This document shows positions 54,542 through 62,472 of a stretch of 64,000 nt of DNA, in pieces. The position numbers were made by a program, and so were the translations under genes. The stretch spans positions 62,001-126,000 of the forward strand of contig NZ_NEGJ01000006.1 in assembly GCF_002135415.1 (NCBI RefSeq). The letters are read 5' to 3'. Below the pieces are notes generated by a model, which did not search any database, was not told the origin of the DNA, and worked only from the letters and a program-made list of their open reading frames with translations. Source of the DNA: Acinetobacter sp. ANC 3832 (GTDB lineage Bacteria > Pseudomonadota > Gammaproteobacteria > Pseudomonadales > Moraxellaceae). The stretch's first letter is position 1, and every line of letters begins with the position of its first letter.

Positions 54542-54599
54542 TGTTTTACCCAAATAAGATTTTAAATGTGATCAATAATTGCGATGTTTTACCCAAATA
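54542..54599 (+). repeat. 15-bp direct repeat downstream of brnQ
   Basis: TGTTTTACCCAAATA occurs exactly at 54542-54556 and 54585-54599, in the 3' region of brnQ. Function unknown. Confidence 0.7.
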
Positions 54600-54831
54600 T
54601 GCTTTTATTGTTTACTGCATGATAGAGATGACAAAATGATATATTTCCTCAATGTAAATCGTTAAATTCTATTTTTGATTTTAAAAAACTCAACATAAGT
54701 CTAAAAACACTTTTCAAAAACAATTCAAAGCTTTATTCTAATTTGCCAGATATATCACAAAAAATAATAGATTTAGTTTATTTTTTATACGATATAGCTG
54801 ATATTTCCAAATAAAATAGAAATATTATAAT

Positions 54832-54849
54832 CTGTCATAAATATGTCAT
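54832..54849 (+). promoter_or_regulatory. near-consensus PhoB box before the small membrane protein gene
   Basis: CTGTCATAAATATGTCAT: CTGTCAT at 54832-54838 and ATGTCAT at 54843-54849 with the exact 11-bp period of Pho boxes (consensus CTGTCAT twice); only one half-site base differs. It lies 117 bp upstream of the start codon. Confidence 0.75.
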
Positions 54850-54966
54850 AATTATTTTGCAAAATAAGAGTATTTACTCTTGAAATAATAATTCATTGTG
54901 GTACAACTACAATAACAATTCAGACTAAAACAATTAAGTTTCCGTCGAGCAGATAGGAGGATGGAG

Positions 54967-55212
54967 ATGTTATCATTACATTTCAACAAGCACTTCATTA
55001 ATTCTTTGAAGTCAAACACAAAACTAGTCACATATTTAAGTACAACGATCGCGTTGATGTTGATTTTACTTTTTCATGGCTTAATTCAAGGCAATTTAAA
55101 ACCTGAATTTTTTGCCTATGCTTTATTTGTATCAGCAGCATTTTATATTTGGGATTTAGTAGACCATAAAACCAGAAAGCTGAGAAAACGTCACGCTGAA
55201 GTTATAGATTAA
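54967..55212 (+). CDS. small two-helix membrane protein, likely PhoB-regulated
   Basis: 81 residues from ATG at 54967. The AGGAGG at 54955-54960 is six bases before this codon, the ideal spacing, whereas the upstream ATG at 54961 touches it. Two membrane helices (LVTYLSTTIALMLILLFHGLI and FFAYALFVSAAFYIWDLVD) are followed by a basic tail (HKTRKLRKRHAE), which suggests cytoplasmic termini. No family recognised. The perfect ribosome site and the near-consensus Pho box upstream indicate a strongly expressed gene under phosphate limitation. Confidence 0.78.
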   Translation: MLSLHFNKHFINSLKSNTKLVTYLSTTIALMLILLFHGLIQGNLKPEFFAYALFVSAAFYIWDLVDHKTRKLRKRHAEVID

Positions 55213-55349
55213 AAGATGGATGCACTGCATCCATCTTTAATTGAAACAAATAAAAAAAATTAAATTCTGCTTCTTTCATTATTCTCAATACTTCAATAAA
55301 AATATTAAAATCAAAATTTGATCATCAATCAATATTCGACCAAAATACA

Positions 55350-55823
55350 TTACATAAAAGCCATAACTGTTCCCAAGAGCAATCCACCAGTTGCAATAAT
55401 TTCACCGATCACCAATAAAATCATCGCTGTTCTTAATATCCAACTCGGTAATTGAAAATGCCCCATCTGATGTGGTTTTTTAAATTGATTACTTGTGTCT
55501 TTCAACCAACCATGCAAAATATAACTTAAAATTGAGAAACTAAAAAAAATAAGATTAATCACCACAAATAATAAATTTACCCATTCCGACCATATCGAAA
55601 AATAAGCCAAAATTGCAAGAATCAATGTCGCTGGTGCATATAACAAACTACTACGGTGTGCGATATCCACATAATAATGTGCGCGTGCTAATTCGGAACG
55701 GCTAATTTGATAGTACTTCCATACACCTGTTAGCATTCCCACCCATAAATAAATCCCACTAAAAACAATCGCTAACTTGACACTATTTTGTAATAACCCA
55801 ATTTCCATAAAATTTAGTTCCAT
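55350..55823 (-). CDS. hypothetical four-helix membrane protein
   Basis: 157 residues with four hydrophobic helices (LAIVFSGIYLWVGMLTGVW, LLYAPATLILAILAYFSIW, WVNLLFVVINLIFFSFSILSYIL and TAMILLVIGEIIATGGLLLGTVMAF). The motif HYYVDIAHRSSLLYAPAT between the first two helices looks conserved in this type of protein. No family assigned; an inner-membrane location is likely. It is convergent with the small membrane protein gene and transcribed alone. Start 55823, alternative 55808. Confidence 0.68.
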   Translation of the reverse strand: MELNFMEIGLLQNSVKLAIVFSGIYLWVGMLTGVWKYYQISRSELARAHYYVDIAHRSSLLYAPATLILAILAYFSIWSEWVNLLFVVINLIFFSFSILSYILHGWLKDTSNQFKKPHQMGHFQLPSWILRTAMILLVIGEIIATGGLLLGTVMAFM

Positions 55824-55948
55824 AATCTATGTGTTGATCTTACAAGTTTTCACAGCATATACAATGCTATGACTTTTTAGTCATTTTTTATTCAAGTTTC
55901 TTTTTGGAACTTGTGTAAAGTAGGCTTATTCAGTCATTTTTTAGTTTG

Positions 55949-56815
55949 ATGATTTCTATGAACAGTTTTGAAAATATTAATATTACATGTAAAGACGGAT
56001 ACAATTTAAGTGCTCGCTTTTATCAAACAGCTAATAAGAATGAACACCTGCCTATTCTGATTTGCCCTGCGACTGGTATTACTAAAACCTTCTACCACAA
56101 CTTTGCAGAATGGTTAGTCGCTCAAGGTTATAACGTTTTAAGCTTTGATTTCCGAGGGATCGGAGATTCATTACACGGCGCACTCAAAGACTCTCAAGCC
56201 AGTATTCAAGACTGGGGATTACTTGATATCCCTGCTGCGATTGAAACCCTCTTAGCTAAAACTCAAGCTAAACAAGTGACTTTATTGGGTCATAGTGCAG
56301 GTGGGCAATTATTGGGTATTACCCCTAATTTTGAAAAAGTCGCTAAAGTCATTGCTATTTCAGGCTCAACTGGCCACGTCAAAGGCTTAAAAGGTCGAAC
56401 TAAACGCATGGCACCTGTCATGTTTAACTTGGTCTTCCCTATTTCCACTCTTTTCAAAGGCTATGGTGCAACTCAAATGCTGGGTATGGGTGAAAATCTA
56501 CCTAAAAATGTTGCTAAGCAATGGGCGCTTTTTTGTAGTAAACCAGGTTATGTGATGAATGCGATGGGTAAAACCATTTTTGAAGATCATCATGCTGAAA
56601 TCCAATGCCCAATTACCGTATTTTGGTCATCTGATGATGAAATTGCAACTGAAGCCAATGTTAAAGACTTACTTCGTTTATATCCAAATGCTAAAACTCA
56701 CATGCATGAACTCGTTCCGACTGAACTGGGTCATAAACAGATTGGTCACATGATGATGTTTAAAAAATCCCATCAAAATATTTGGTCACTGATTGCAAAT
56801 GAACTTGCAGCATAA
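55949..56815 (+). CDS. alpha/beta hydrolase
   Basis: 288 residues from ATG at 55949 (an ATG at 55958, MNSFEN, is also possible; neither has a strong ribosome site). The fold markers are LICPATGITKTFYHNFAEWLVAQGYNVLSFDFRGIGDS, the nucleophile elbow LLGHSAGGQLLG (Ser) and the C-terminal LGHKQIGHMMMF with the likely His. It belongs to the soluble Hydrolase_4-like cluster annotated as uncharacterised hydrolases in proteobacteria (compare E. coli YheT/YcjY style). Substrate unknown. It has its own terminator. Confidence 0.82.
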   Translation: MISMNSFENINITCKDGYNLSARFYQTANKNEHLPILICPATGITKTFYHNFAEWLVAQGYNVLSFDFRGIGDSLHGALKDSQASIQDWGLLDIPAAIETLLAKTQAKQVTLLGHSAGGQLLGITPNFEKVAKVIAISGSTGHVKGLKGRTKRMAPVMFNLVFPISTLFKGYGATQMLGMGENLPKNVAKQWALFCSKPGYVMNAMGKTIFEDHHAEIQCPITVFWSSDDEIATEANVKDLLRLYPNAKTHMHELVPTELGHKQIGHMMMFKKSHQNIWSLIANELAA

Positions 56816-56832
56816 ACCAATCATCACCTTTG

Positions 56833-56870
56833 GCACTTAAACAAGTAATCCTGTTTAAGTGCTCTTTTTA
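56833..56870 (+). terminator. terminator of the alpha/beta hydrolase gene
   Basis: Perfect 11-bp arms GCACTTAAACA and TGTTTAAGTGC followed by TCTTTTT. Confidence 0.88.
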
Positions 56871-56874
56871 TACA

Positions 56875-56905
56875 AAAATGCCTCACATCATGTGAGGCAT
56901 TTTCT
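56875..56905 (-). terminator. terminator of the TerC/CBS gene (bidirectional)
   Basis: AAAATGCCTCACA-TCA-TGTGAGGCATTTT, a perfect stem with A and T tracts on both sides, between convergent genes. Confidence 0.85.
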
Positions 56906-56956
56906 TTCATCTACATCAGAAAAAGCATGTGAATACTTAACCAAGATGTTTGATTA

Positions 56957-58492
56957 TCAATGAAAACCATGTTGTGTAATTTTCACCGTTTTGATTCGAT
57001 TTTCATCCATTTCAAGCACTTCAAAATCAATACCTTGATATTGAATTTTAGTTCCAATTTTTACGTCACCCTGGGTTTTGTCTAAAATTAACCCAGCAAC
57101 ACTGAAATAGCCTGAATCTTCTTGAACCAAGTCCAAATCTAGAATACCCAACTCTAATTCAAGTTGATATAGATCCAGCATTCCTGAAGCTTTCCAAGTG
57201 GAATCATCAATTTTCACCAACTCCAATTGTTCATCCGCATCAGGGAATTCACCCGCAATGGCTTCAAAAACATCCAAAGGAGAAATAAGACCTTGGATAT
57301 TTCCAAACTCATTACTCACCAGAACCAATGAACCTTTAGATGAGCGCAAAGTATGAATGGCATCAATTACTTTCATTTTCTCAAAAATAAAAATCGGACG
57401 ATGACGCTTTAACAAAGCATTTAAATGTTCAGGTTCATCCAATACATCCAACAACTCTTTGGCACGTACGATGGTCACAACTTTATCTAATTGACCACGG
57501 CATACGGGAAATAAACTGTGTGGTACTGCAAGAATTTGCTGACGAATCGTTTCTGAATCATCTTCAAGGTTAATCCAAGAAATTTGACTCCGTGGTGTCA
57601 TAATTGAAGCAACTGAACGCTCAGCGAGCGTTAACACGCCGCCAATCATATAACGCTCTTCGTCCGCAAAGGCATCCTGAGCAACACGTTGCTCTAAATC
57701 GGCAGTTTCTACTCGTCCTCCCATCAATCTTAAGATGGAATCAGCAGTACGATGCCTAAAAGGAATTTTAGCCTCATGTTTCGCTACATTGCGTTGTCCA
57801 AACTGATTAAAAGCTTCAATCAAAATGGCAACACCAATACCTGAATAAATATAGCCTTTTGGAATATGGAAACCAAAACCTTCTGCAATTAAGCTAATAC
57901 CAATCAACAATAAGAAGCTTAAACATAAAATCACAACAGTTGGATGACGGTTTACAAACGCGGTTAATGGTTTAGAGGCAAGTAGCATCACTGCCATAGC
58001 AACAATCATTGCAACCATCATTACATAGATGTTATCCACCATACCAATGGCTGTAATGACAGAATCTAATGAGAATACAGCATCAAGAATTACAATCTGT
58101 GCAACAACCGCGGTAAAGCCGGCATAAACCACATTGGTGGTTACTTTAACTTCAGGCTTACCTTCAATATTTTCATGTAACTCGGTCACTGCTTTATACA
58201 CAAGGAATAGACCACCAAACAGTAGAATTAAATCCCTACCAGAAAATGTCCAGTCCATGACTGAAATTAGAGGTTTTGTTAAGGTGACTAACCATGAAAT
58301 GGCAAACAACAAGCCCAAACGCATAAACAAAGCAAGAGAAAGACCAAGAACACGCGCTTTATCTCGTTGTTCTGGAGGGAGTTTTTCCGCCAAAATAGCA
58401 ATAAAAACCAGGTTATCAATACCCAGTACAATTTCTAATACAATAAGAGTGAGTAAACCTACCCAAATACCAGGATCTAATAAAAATTCCAT
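56957..58492 (-). CDS. TerC-family membrane protein with CBS and CorC-type domains
   Basis: 511 residues. The N-terminal ~220 residues are a TerC domain: the first helix [21 protein letters not shown], then [22 protein letters not shown], with the acidic membrane residues Asp in GIDN and FSLDS typical for metal handling. A linker leads to two CBS modules (about 280-400, [10 protein letters not shown]... [14 protein letters not shown]) and a C-terminal transporter-associated CorC_HlyC domain ([15 protein letters not shown]). This layout equals E. coli YegH/YoaE. It probably moves or senses divalent cations at the inner membrane. Ribosome site AGGAGA precedes the ATG. Confidence 0.92.
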   Translation of the reverse strand: MEFLLDPGIWVGLLTLIVLEIVLGIDNLVFIAILAEKLPPEQRDKARVLGLSLALFMRLGLLFAISWLVTLTKPLISVMDWTFSGRDLILLFGGLFLVYKAVTELHENIEGKPEVKVTTNVVYAGFTAVVAQIVILDAVFSLDSVITAIGMVDNIYVMMVAMIVAMAVMLLASKPLTAFVNRHPTVVILCLSFLLLIGISLIAEGFGFHIPKGYIYSGIGVAILIEAFNQFGQRNVAKHEAKIPFRHRTADSILRLMGGRVETADLEQRVAQDAFADEERYMIGGVLTLAERSVASIMTPRSQISWINLEDDSETIRQQILAVPHSLFPVCRGQLDKVVTIVRAKELLDVLDEPEHLNALLKRHRPIFIFEKMKVIDAIHTLRSSKGSLVLVSNEFGNIQGLISPLDVFEAIAGEFPDADEQLELVKIDDSTWKASGMLDLYQLELELGILDLDLVQEDSGYFSVAGLILDKTQGDVKIGTKIQYQGIDFEVLEMDENRIKTVKITQHGFH

Positions 58493-59275
58493 TATTAGAT
58501 CTCCTGTTCTTTATTATTATAATTTACAAAACTAAAAAATTTGAATCCACACGGCGACGGGTCCATCAAATGGTACCTTTTCAATAATATTGCTTTTATT
58601 ATGCATAATCTGACGCTGTTGTAATTAATTTTATGATGAATATTTACAATTATTCATATCAGTTTTCCCTTTTAAAGCTAAAAATATGAAGTGATCACTG
58701 AAAAAATGACATATCTCTTATTTTTAAGATGAAGTTAAAATCTTATTATCGTGTTTATAGATAATTTTTAGATTAAAAAGGTATCCTACAAAAATGTTCG
58801 CACTCCTTTTATTTTTCTCCTTTAATATCAAATCAAAAGGGCTTATTTAAAGTACTCAAGAAATACGATTCTAAGCATTTTGATTTAACTTAAAACATGT
58901 ATGAAAATTTGCTTGATCGTCGAAAATAATCCTAGAATATTTTTTGCATTAAAGCATTCTTCTAAATTAAGTGTATCAATATATTTAATTTTTAATCATA
59001 AAAATATTTACATCTGAAGCTACTAGAATTTTTTAGATAATGATTCATCAGCTTAAACACATATTTATTAATTAAATATCTAGATTTTTCATGTTTATGA
59101 CATTTTAGACAGAAACTTTTTGTTTGAAAGCCAAGTTTTCAAAAGTATATTTTTCATTAAAATATAATCATAGCCAAGATTGCTTCAGCGCAAACAATAG
59201 CTAAGTTTAGATCATCTAGTTTTAAGTGGCTTGACCTCTAGACTCAAACAAAAGAATTGATTGGAATAATCGAGC
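58493..59275. other. long AT-rich intergenic region
   Basis: 783 bp between divergent genes. I saw no reading frame of note and no tRNA. A short G+C-rich patch (about 58548-58580) lies in the leader of the TerC gene; it is not a convincing match to the yybP-ykoY manganese riboswitch, although that class often precedes TerC genes. Confidence 0.4.
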
Positions 59276-59593
59276 ATGATAAATGTAAATGCACTGACCT
59301 TTGATACGACATCTAAAATGATGTCAAATACAAGGGATGTTGCTGCATACATCAATCGTGATTTAGCATTTGAACAACATCAGGTTAAAATTGTGGTCAC
59401 GCACGAGAATCAAAAGCAAGAACTGGTCTACAAAATCACTCTTGAAAACACGCTTCCAACAGCAAAACTACTGGATCAGCCCGTGTCAGATTCTCAATTA
59501 CGAGAAGAAGCAACTAAATTTGCTCAAAGTATTATTGCGTTTCATCAGGATAAAGACTGTTATACCCTGTCTTTACTTGAAGACCTTATTTAG
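59276..59593 (+). CDS. hypothetical soluble protein
   Basis: 105 residues, not recognised. It has a beta-rich centre (HQVKIVVTHENQKQELVYKITLEN) with flanking helices (REEATKFAQSIIAFHQDKDC). There is no signal peptide or membrane helix. A terminator (59603-59640) follows 10 bp after the stop, showing it is a transcribed unit. It is flanked by a long leader upstream and the MarR gene downstream. Confidence 0.65.
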   Translation: MINVNALTFDTTSKMMSNTRDVAAYINRDLAFEQHQVKIVVTHENQKQELVYKITLENTLPTAKLLDQPVSDSQLREEATKFAQSIIAFHQDKDCYTLSLLEDLI

Positions 59594-59602
59594 TTTTACT
59601 CC

Positions 59603-59640
59603 AAGAGGAATCTAGTTTAGATGAGATTCCTCTTGTTTTT
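59603..59640 (+). terminator. terminator of the 105-residue hypothetical gene
   Basis: AAGAGGAATC-N12-GATTCCTCTT followed by GTTTTT. Confidence 0.88.
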
Positions 59641-59739
59641 TTCATTTAGTGAATCATCACATGTTATTGCATCTATTTAATTTCAAAAAATATTAGTATT
59701 ATGAATGTCGTAAGATAATTAAAAGAATGGGAAATTCAA

Positions 59740-60204
59740 ATGTCTAAGAAATATTCAAAATTTTTACCTACTTCGGAAAACTTCAATCTTGAAAATTTTC
59801 CTTTTTACTGGATTACTCAGGTTCACGCTCAATATGTATTGAATGTCGATCATGTACTTAAAAAATACGGTGTAGATAATTCTAGACGACGTTTGCTCAT
59901 CGCACTTGAGGCAAAACCACATGCGAGTGTTTCTGACCTCTCAGACATGATCGTTTCTAAAATGTCAACGACTACAAAAATTGTCTATCGGCTAAAAGAT
60001 GAAGGTTTTGTAAATACTTATTCTTGTGAAAATGATGCACGAATTACACGTGTTCATTTAACTGAATCAGGTAAGCAAATGACCCATAAAATTAATGATT
60101 TAATGGCTATTGTACTTGAGCAATCTTTTGAAGGTTTGACACCTTTACAAATTGAAAAAATGATGGAATCGCTAAAACATATCTTTAAAAACCTTGCACC
60201 TTAA
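59740..60204 (+). CDS. MarR-family transcriptional regulator
   Basis: 154 residues with the winged helix-turn-helix of MarR: NSRRRLLIALEAKPHASVSDLSDMIVSKMSTTTKIVYRLKDEGFV, then the wing DARITRVHLTESGKQMT, and C-terminal dimerisation helices (EQSFEGLTPLQIEKMMESL). MarR proteins are usually repressors released by small aromatic compounds. The ribosome site (GGGAAA) is present. Targets are unknown; the adjacent SRAP gene is convergent, with stops 10 bp apart. Confidence 0.85.
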   Translation: MSKKYSKFLPTSENFNLENFPFYWITQVHAQYVLNVDHVLKKYGVDNSRRRLLIALEAKPHASVSDLSDMIVSKMSTTTKIVYRLKDEGFVNTYSCENDARITRVHLTESGKQMTHKINDLMAIVLEQSFEGLTPLQIEKMMESLKHIFKNLAP

Positions 60205-60213
60205 AAAGATAAT

Positions 60214-60873
60214 TTAGTCAAAGATATTTAACTGTGGAGAATTTTTTGGAAGTCTTGTTTTAGGACAATAGAAGCTCTCAAATTCCTCCACAGGAAAACC
60301 AATCACAAAATCATCAATAATGGGTGTGCTTAAACTTAACCACTCATCTAGACGTTCATGAGAAATAATAATGATTGAACGTTTTTGATCCTCGGGTTTA
60401 TGAAATTCGTTCATTATCGAATGGTCACTCGCCTCCATGGTAATTAGAGTTGCAGAGCGAACAATTTGTTGTTCTATTTTTACTATTTCATAAAGTGCTG
60501 CAATATAAAAAGCACGTCCATCTTTACGACGTATACCCCATCTCTGTGGCTTAGCATTGATATACTTTATTTCATAAAATTCTGTGACTGGAATAACACC
60601 AAAATTACACTTCATAAAAGCGTCTTGAAAGCTTGGTTTACTCAACAAAGTTTCATTTCTTGCATTATAAGTATATTTTGCCAATGCTGTATCTTCCGCC
60701 CACTTAGGAATCAATCCAAAATTGACAGCACGCCACTCATACGCTTGTCCTGATTTAAAAAGTAAAGCCATCTGAAAACTAGGGAACACTTCATCTACAT
60801 ATTCGAATGGAATGAGTGGCAAACCTAATGCTTTTAGTTGTTGAAGCGTAATTGGTTTGAAATTCGCACACAT
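60214..60873 (-). CDS. SRAP-domain abasic-site protein (YedK/HMCES-like)
   Basis: 219 residues. SRAP proteins crosslink to abasic sites in single-stranded DNA through the N-terminal Cys2, exposed after methionine removal, and shield them. Key residues: Cys2 (MCANFKP), Asn73 in YNARNETLLSKPSF, Glu98 to Glu101 in VTEFYEIK, and His158 in MNEFHKP. The segment between (NFGLIPKWAED) carries the expected aromatic W. In this copy the usual HDRMP is HKPED, a common variation in shorter homologues. Cytoplasmic and single. Confidence 0.88.
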   Translation of the reverse strand: MCANFKPITLQQLKALGLPLIPFEYVDEVFPSFQMALLFKSGQAYEWRAVNFGLIPKWAEDTALAKYTYNARNETLLSKPSFQDAFMKCNFGVIPVTEFYEIKYINAKPQRWGIRRKDGRAFYIAALYEIVKIEQQIVRSATLITMEASDHSIMNEFHKPEDQKRSIIIISHERLDEWLSLSTPIIDDFVIGFPVEEFESFYCPKTRLPKNSPQLNIFD

Positions 60874-61396
60874 CTCTTACACCCATAGCGTAAATCCAAC
60901 ATCACATTTTGCATTATAGCCTTTGCTTTTATAGAACACGCTCATGAATGGATAACATGTGAATAAAGGATTCTACGATCCATCCTATTTTCACTTTTTT
61001 ATACCAGTTTCAAAGCAATTTAAATAGGCAAACAGCTTAATCAGCCTATAATTTAAATCTTTTAACTTATTGATTTACAGTCGTAGGGTAAAACTTACAT
61101 TAGTGATTAAATCGATACTCAATCCACATCGAATATACACAGAATAGAAATATTTATACATTTTTTAGCCTGAAAACTTACTTATACTTTTAATCATGAA
61201 GCTTACTTAGAATCTGTTTCTAAAGTTCACTTTTCAGCATTCCTGCCATTTCAAGCTGTTATAAAATGACTTCTTTTGAATATGTAACCATCACTCAAGA
61301 CAAGCGCATTCTCAGCCTAAAAGGCATGATAACAATGCAGAACAGCCTACTTTAACGTTATTTAGCTTGTCATTAACCGTTTATAAAGGCACTCAA
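60874..61396. other. intergenic region upstream of the RcnB-like gene
   Basis: 523 bp between divergent genes. I found no reading frame, tRNA or repeat that could be supported. The RcnB-like gene's promoter should lie in the last ~100 bp. Confidence 0.4.
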
Positions 61397-61828
61397 ATGA
61401 ATAAAAAACTAATGGCTGTCATCCTTACAGCAACAACACTCTGTTCTGTATCTGCATTTGCTGATCAGTATGATCACAATGACCGTAATCAATCTGATCG
61501 AGGTCAACAAAATCATGATCGAGATAGTCATAATAATTCACAACACCAAAACAATGGTAATAATGGTCAGCATCAAAAAAACCAGCCGCGTTATATGCAA
61601 TCTCATCAAGCTTATCGACATGATATGCCACGCCCACATAGTGATTGGCGCAAAGGTCAAAAACTTCCTGCACAATATCGCTCACAAAGCTACTATGTTA
61701 ACGATTGGCGTAACCGTGACCTTCCATCACCACCCTCTGGTCATCGCTGGTTAAATGTGAATGGTGACTATGTATTAGTTGCCGCTGCAACAGGTATTAT
61801 TAGTAGTATCCTCCTTGGTGGGCACTAA
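61397..61828 (+). CDS. RcnB-family exported protein
   Basis: 143 residues from ATG at 61397, with AAAGG upstream; the longer frame to 61367 lacks a signal. A Sec signal (MNKKLMAVILTATTLCSVSAFA) leads to a long low-complexity region rich in His, Asn, Asp and Gln (HDRDSHNNSQHQNNGNNGQHQ, about residues 30-60), then the RcnB core (GQKLPAQYRSQSYYVNDWRNRDLPSPPSGHRWLNVNGDYVLVAAATGIISSIL). RcnB proteins are periplasmic and modulate nickel/cobalt export. No rcnA gene is nearby, so the role here may be general metal or envelope homeostasis. Confidence 0.82.
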   Translation: MNKKLMAVILTATTLCSVSAFADQYDHNDRNQSDRGQQNHDRDSHNNSQHQNNGNNGQHQKNQPRYMQSHQAYRHDMPRPHSDWRKGQKLPAQYRSQSYYVNDWRNRDLPSPPSGHRWLNVNGDYVLVAAATGIISSILLGGH

Positions 61829-61856
61829 GATTCTCTTTTAAATAGATTATATTTAA

Positions 61857-61890
61857 AAATAAAACCGCAATTTTTTGCGGTTTTATTTTA
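61857..61890. terminator. bidirectional terminator after the RcnB-like gene
   Basis: AAAATAAAACCGCAA-N5-TTGCGGTTTTATTTTA, long A/T-flanked stem between convergent genes. Confidence 0.88.
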
Positions 61891-61917
61891 TTCAATAGAT
61901 CTGTCATATAAAGCTTT

Positions 61918-62388
61918 TTAAACATTTATTTTTCTCATTGCGACATAAACACGCCAATACGTTAAAAATGAAAAAATGATACCGCTGATATATGTTTCAA
62001 TGCCATTCATATCACCATCAATGGTATACATACTAGTAAACCCAGCAGCCTGTAAAAGGGTTTGTAAGATTAAAAAAAGAATCAGCAATACTACAAATAA
62101 TTTAATCGTAATGGGTAAGAATAAAGCAAAGCATCGTCCAAAAAAGTGCCTACCATTTTCAGCACAATTCACTTTATAAATGATATTCGTCCAAGTAATC
62201 AGCAAACCCAAATTAATTAAAAAGTTAGCCATACTGAGTTTTAATGGTTTTTCTGGGCTAATCTCCAATATAAAAAAACTCAGTAGCATGAGGATGCTAC
62301 CAACAAGATAATAATTTTTGAATTGTGTATTGGTGACACGATCATGTTTTAAATCGTCAATTAATTGATCTGTTCTCCAAAAATACAT
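61918..62388 (-). CDS. hypothetical four-helix membrane protein
   Basis: 156 residues with four hydrophobic helices (NYYLVGSILMLLSFFILEI, ANFLINLGLLITWTNIIY, TIKLFVVLLILFLILQTLL and ISGIIFSFLTYWRVYVAM). Between helices 2 and 3 lies KVNCAENGRHFFGRCFAL. This resembles membrane proteins of unknown function common near Acinetobacter glcB; no named family can be given. It has a weak ribosome site and precedes the terminator shared with the RcnB-like gene. Confidence 0.65.
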   Translation of the reverse strand: MYFWRTDQLIDDLKHDRVTNTQFKNYYLVGSILMLLSFFILEISPEKPLKLSMANFLINLGLLITWTNIIYKVNCAENGRHFFGRCFALFLPITIKLFVVLLILFLILQTLLQAAGFTSMYTIDGDMNGIETYISGIIFSFLTYWRVYVAMRKINV

Positions 62389-62432
62389 TGTTTTATCCTT
62401 TTTATTTTATTGTGTATCTTTTTACAAAGACT

Positions 62433-62458
62433 AAAAAAGCCCCCGAAGAGGCTTTTAT
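62433..62458 (-). terminator. terminator of glcB
   Basis: On the minus strand, AAAGCCTC-TTCG-GGGGCTTT followed by a T-run, 15 bp beyond the stop codon. Confidence 0.85.
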
Positions 62459-62472
62459 TTTACACGATGAAA

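Larger units (their letters stand above)
54515..54966. other. intergenic region with a direct repeat and Pho box
   Basis: 452 bp, AT-rich, no gene. It holds an exact 15-bp direct repeat TGTTTTACCCAAATA (54542-54556 and 54585-54599, 43-bp period) just after brnQ, and a near-consensus Pho box at 54832-54849. No terminator of brnQ was clear. Confidence 0.5.

Noticed and set aside
58500..58600. Possible yybP-ykoY manganese riboswitch ahead of the TerC/CBS gene
   Set aside because: TerC-family genes often carry it, but the conserved core sequences of that riboswitch could not be found in the leader; only a short GC-rich patch is present.
59101..59125. Minus-strand CTGTC/TGTCAT pair resembling a Pho box
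   Set aside because: The repeats have a 9-bp, not 11-bp, period, and the nearest minus-strand gene start is more than 600 bp away.
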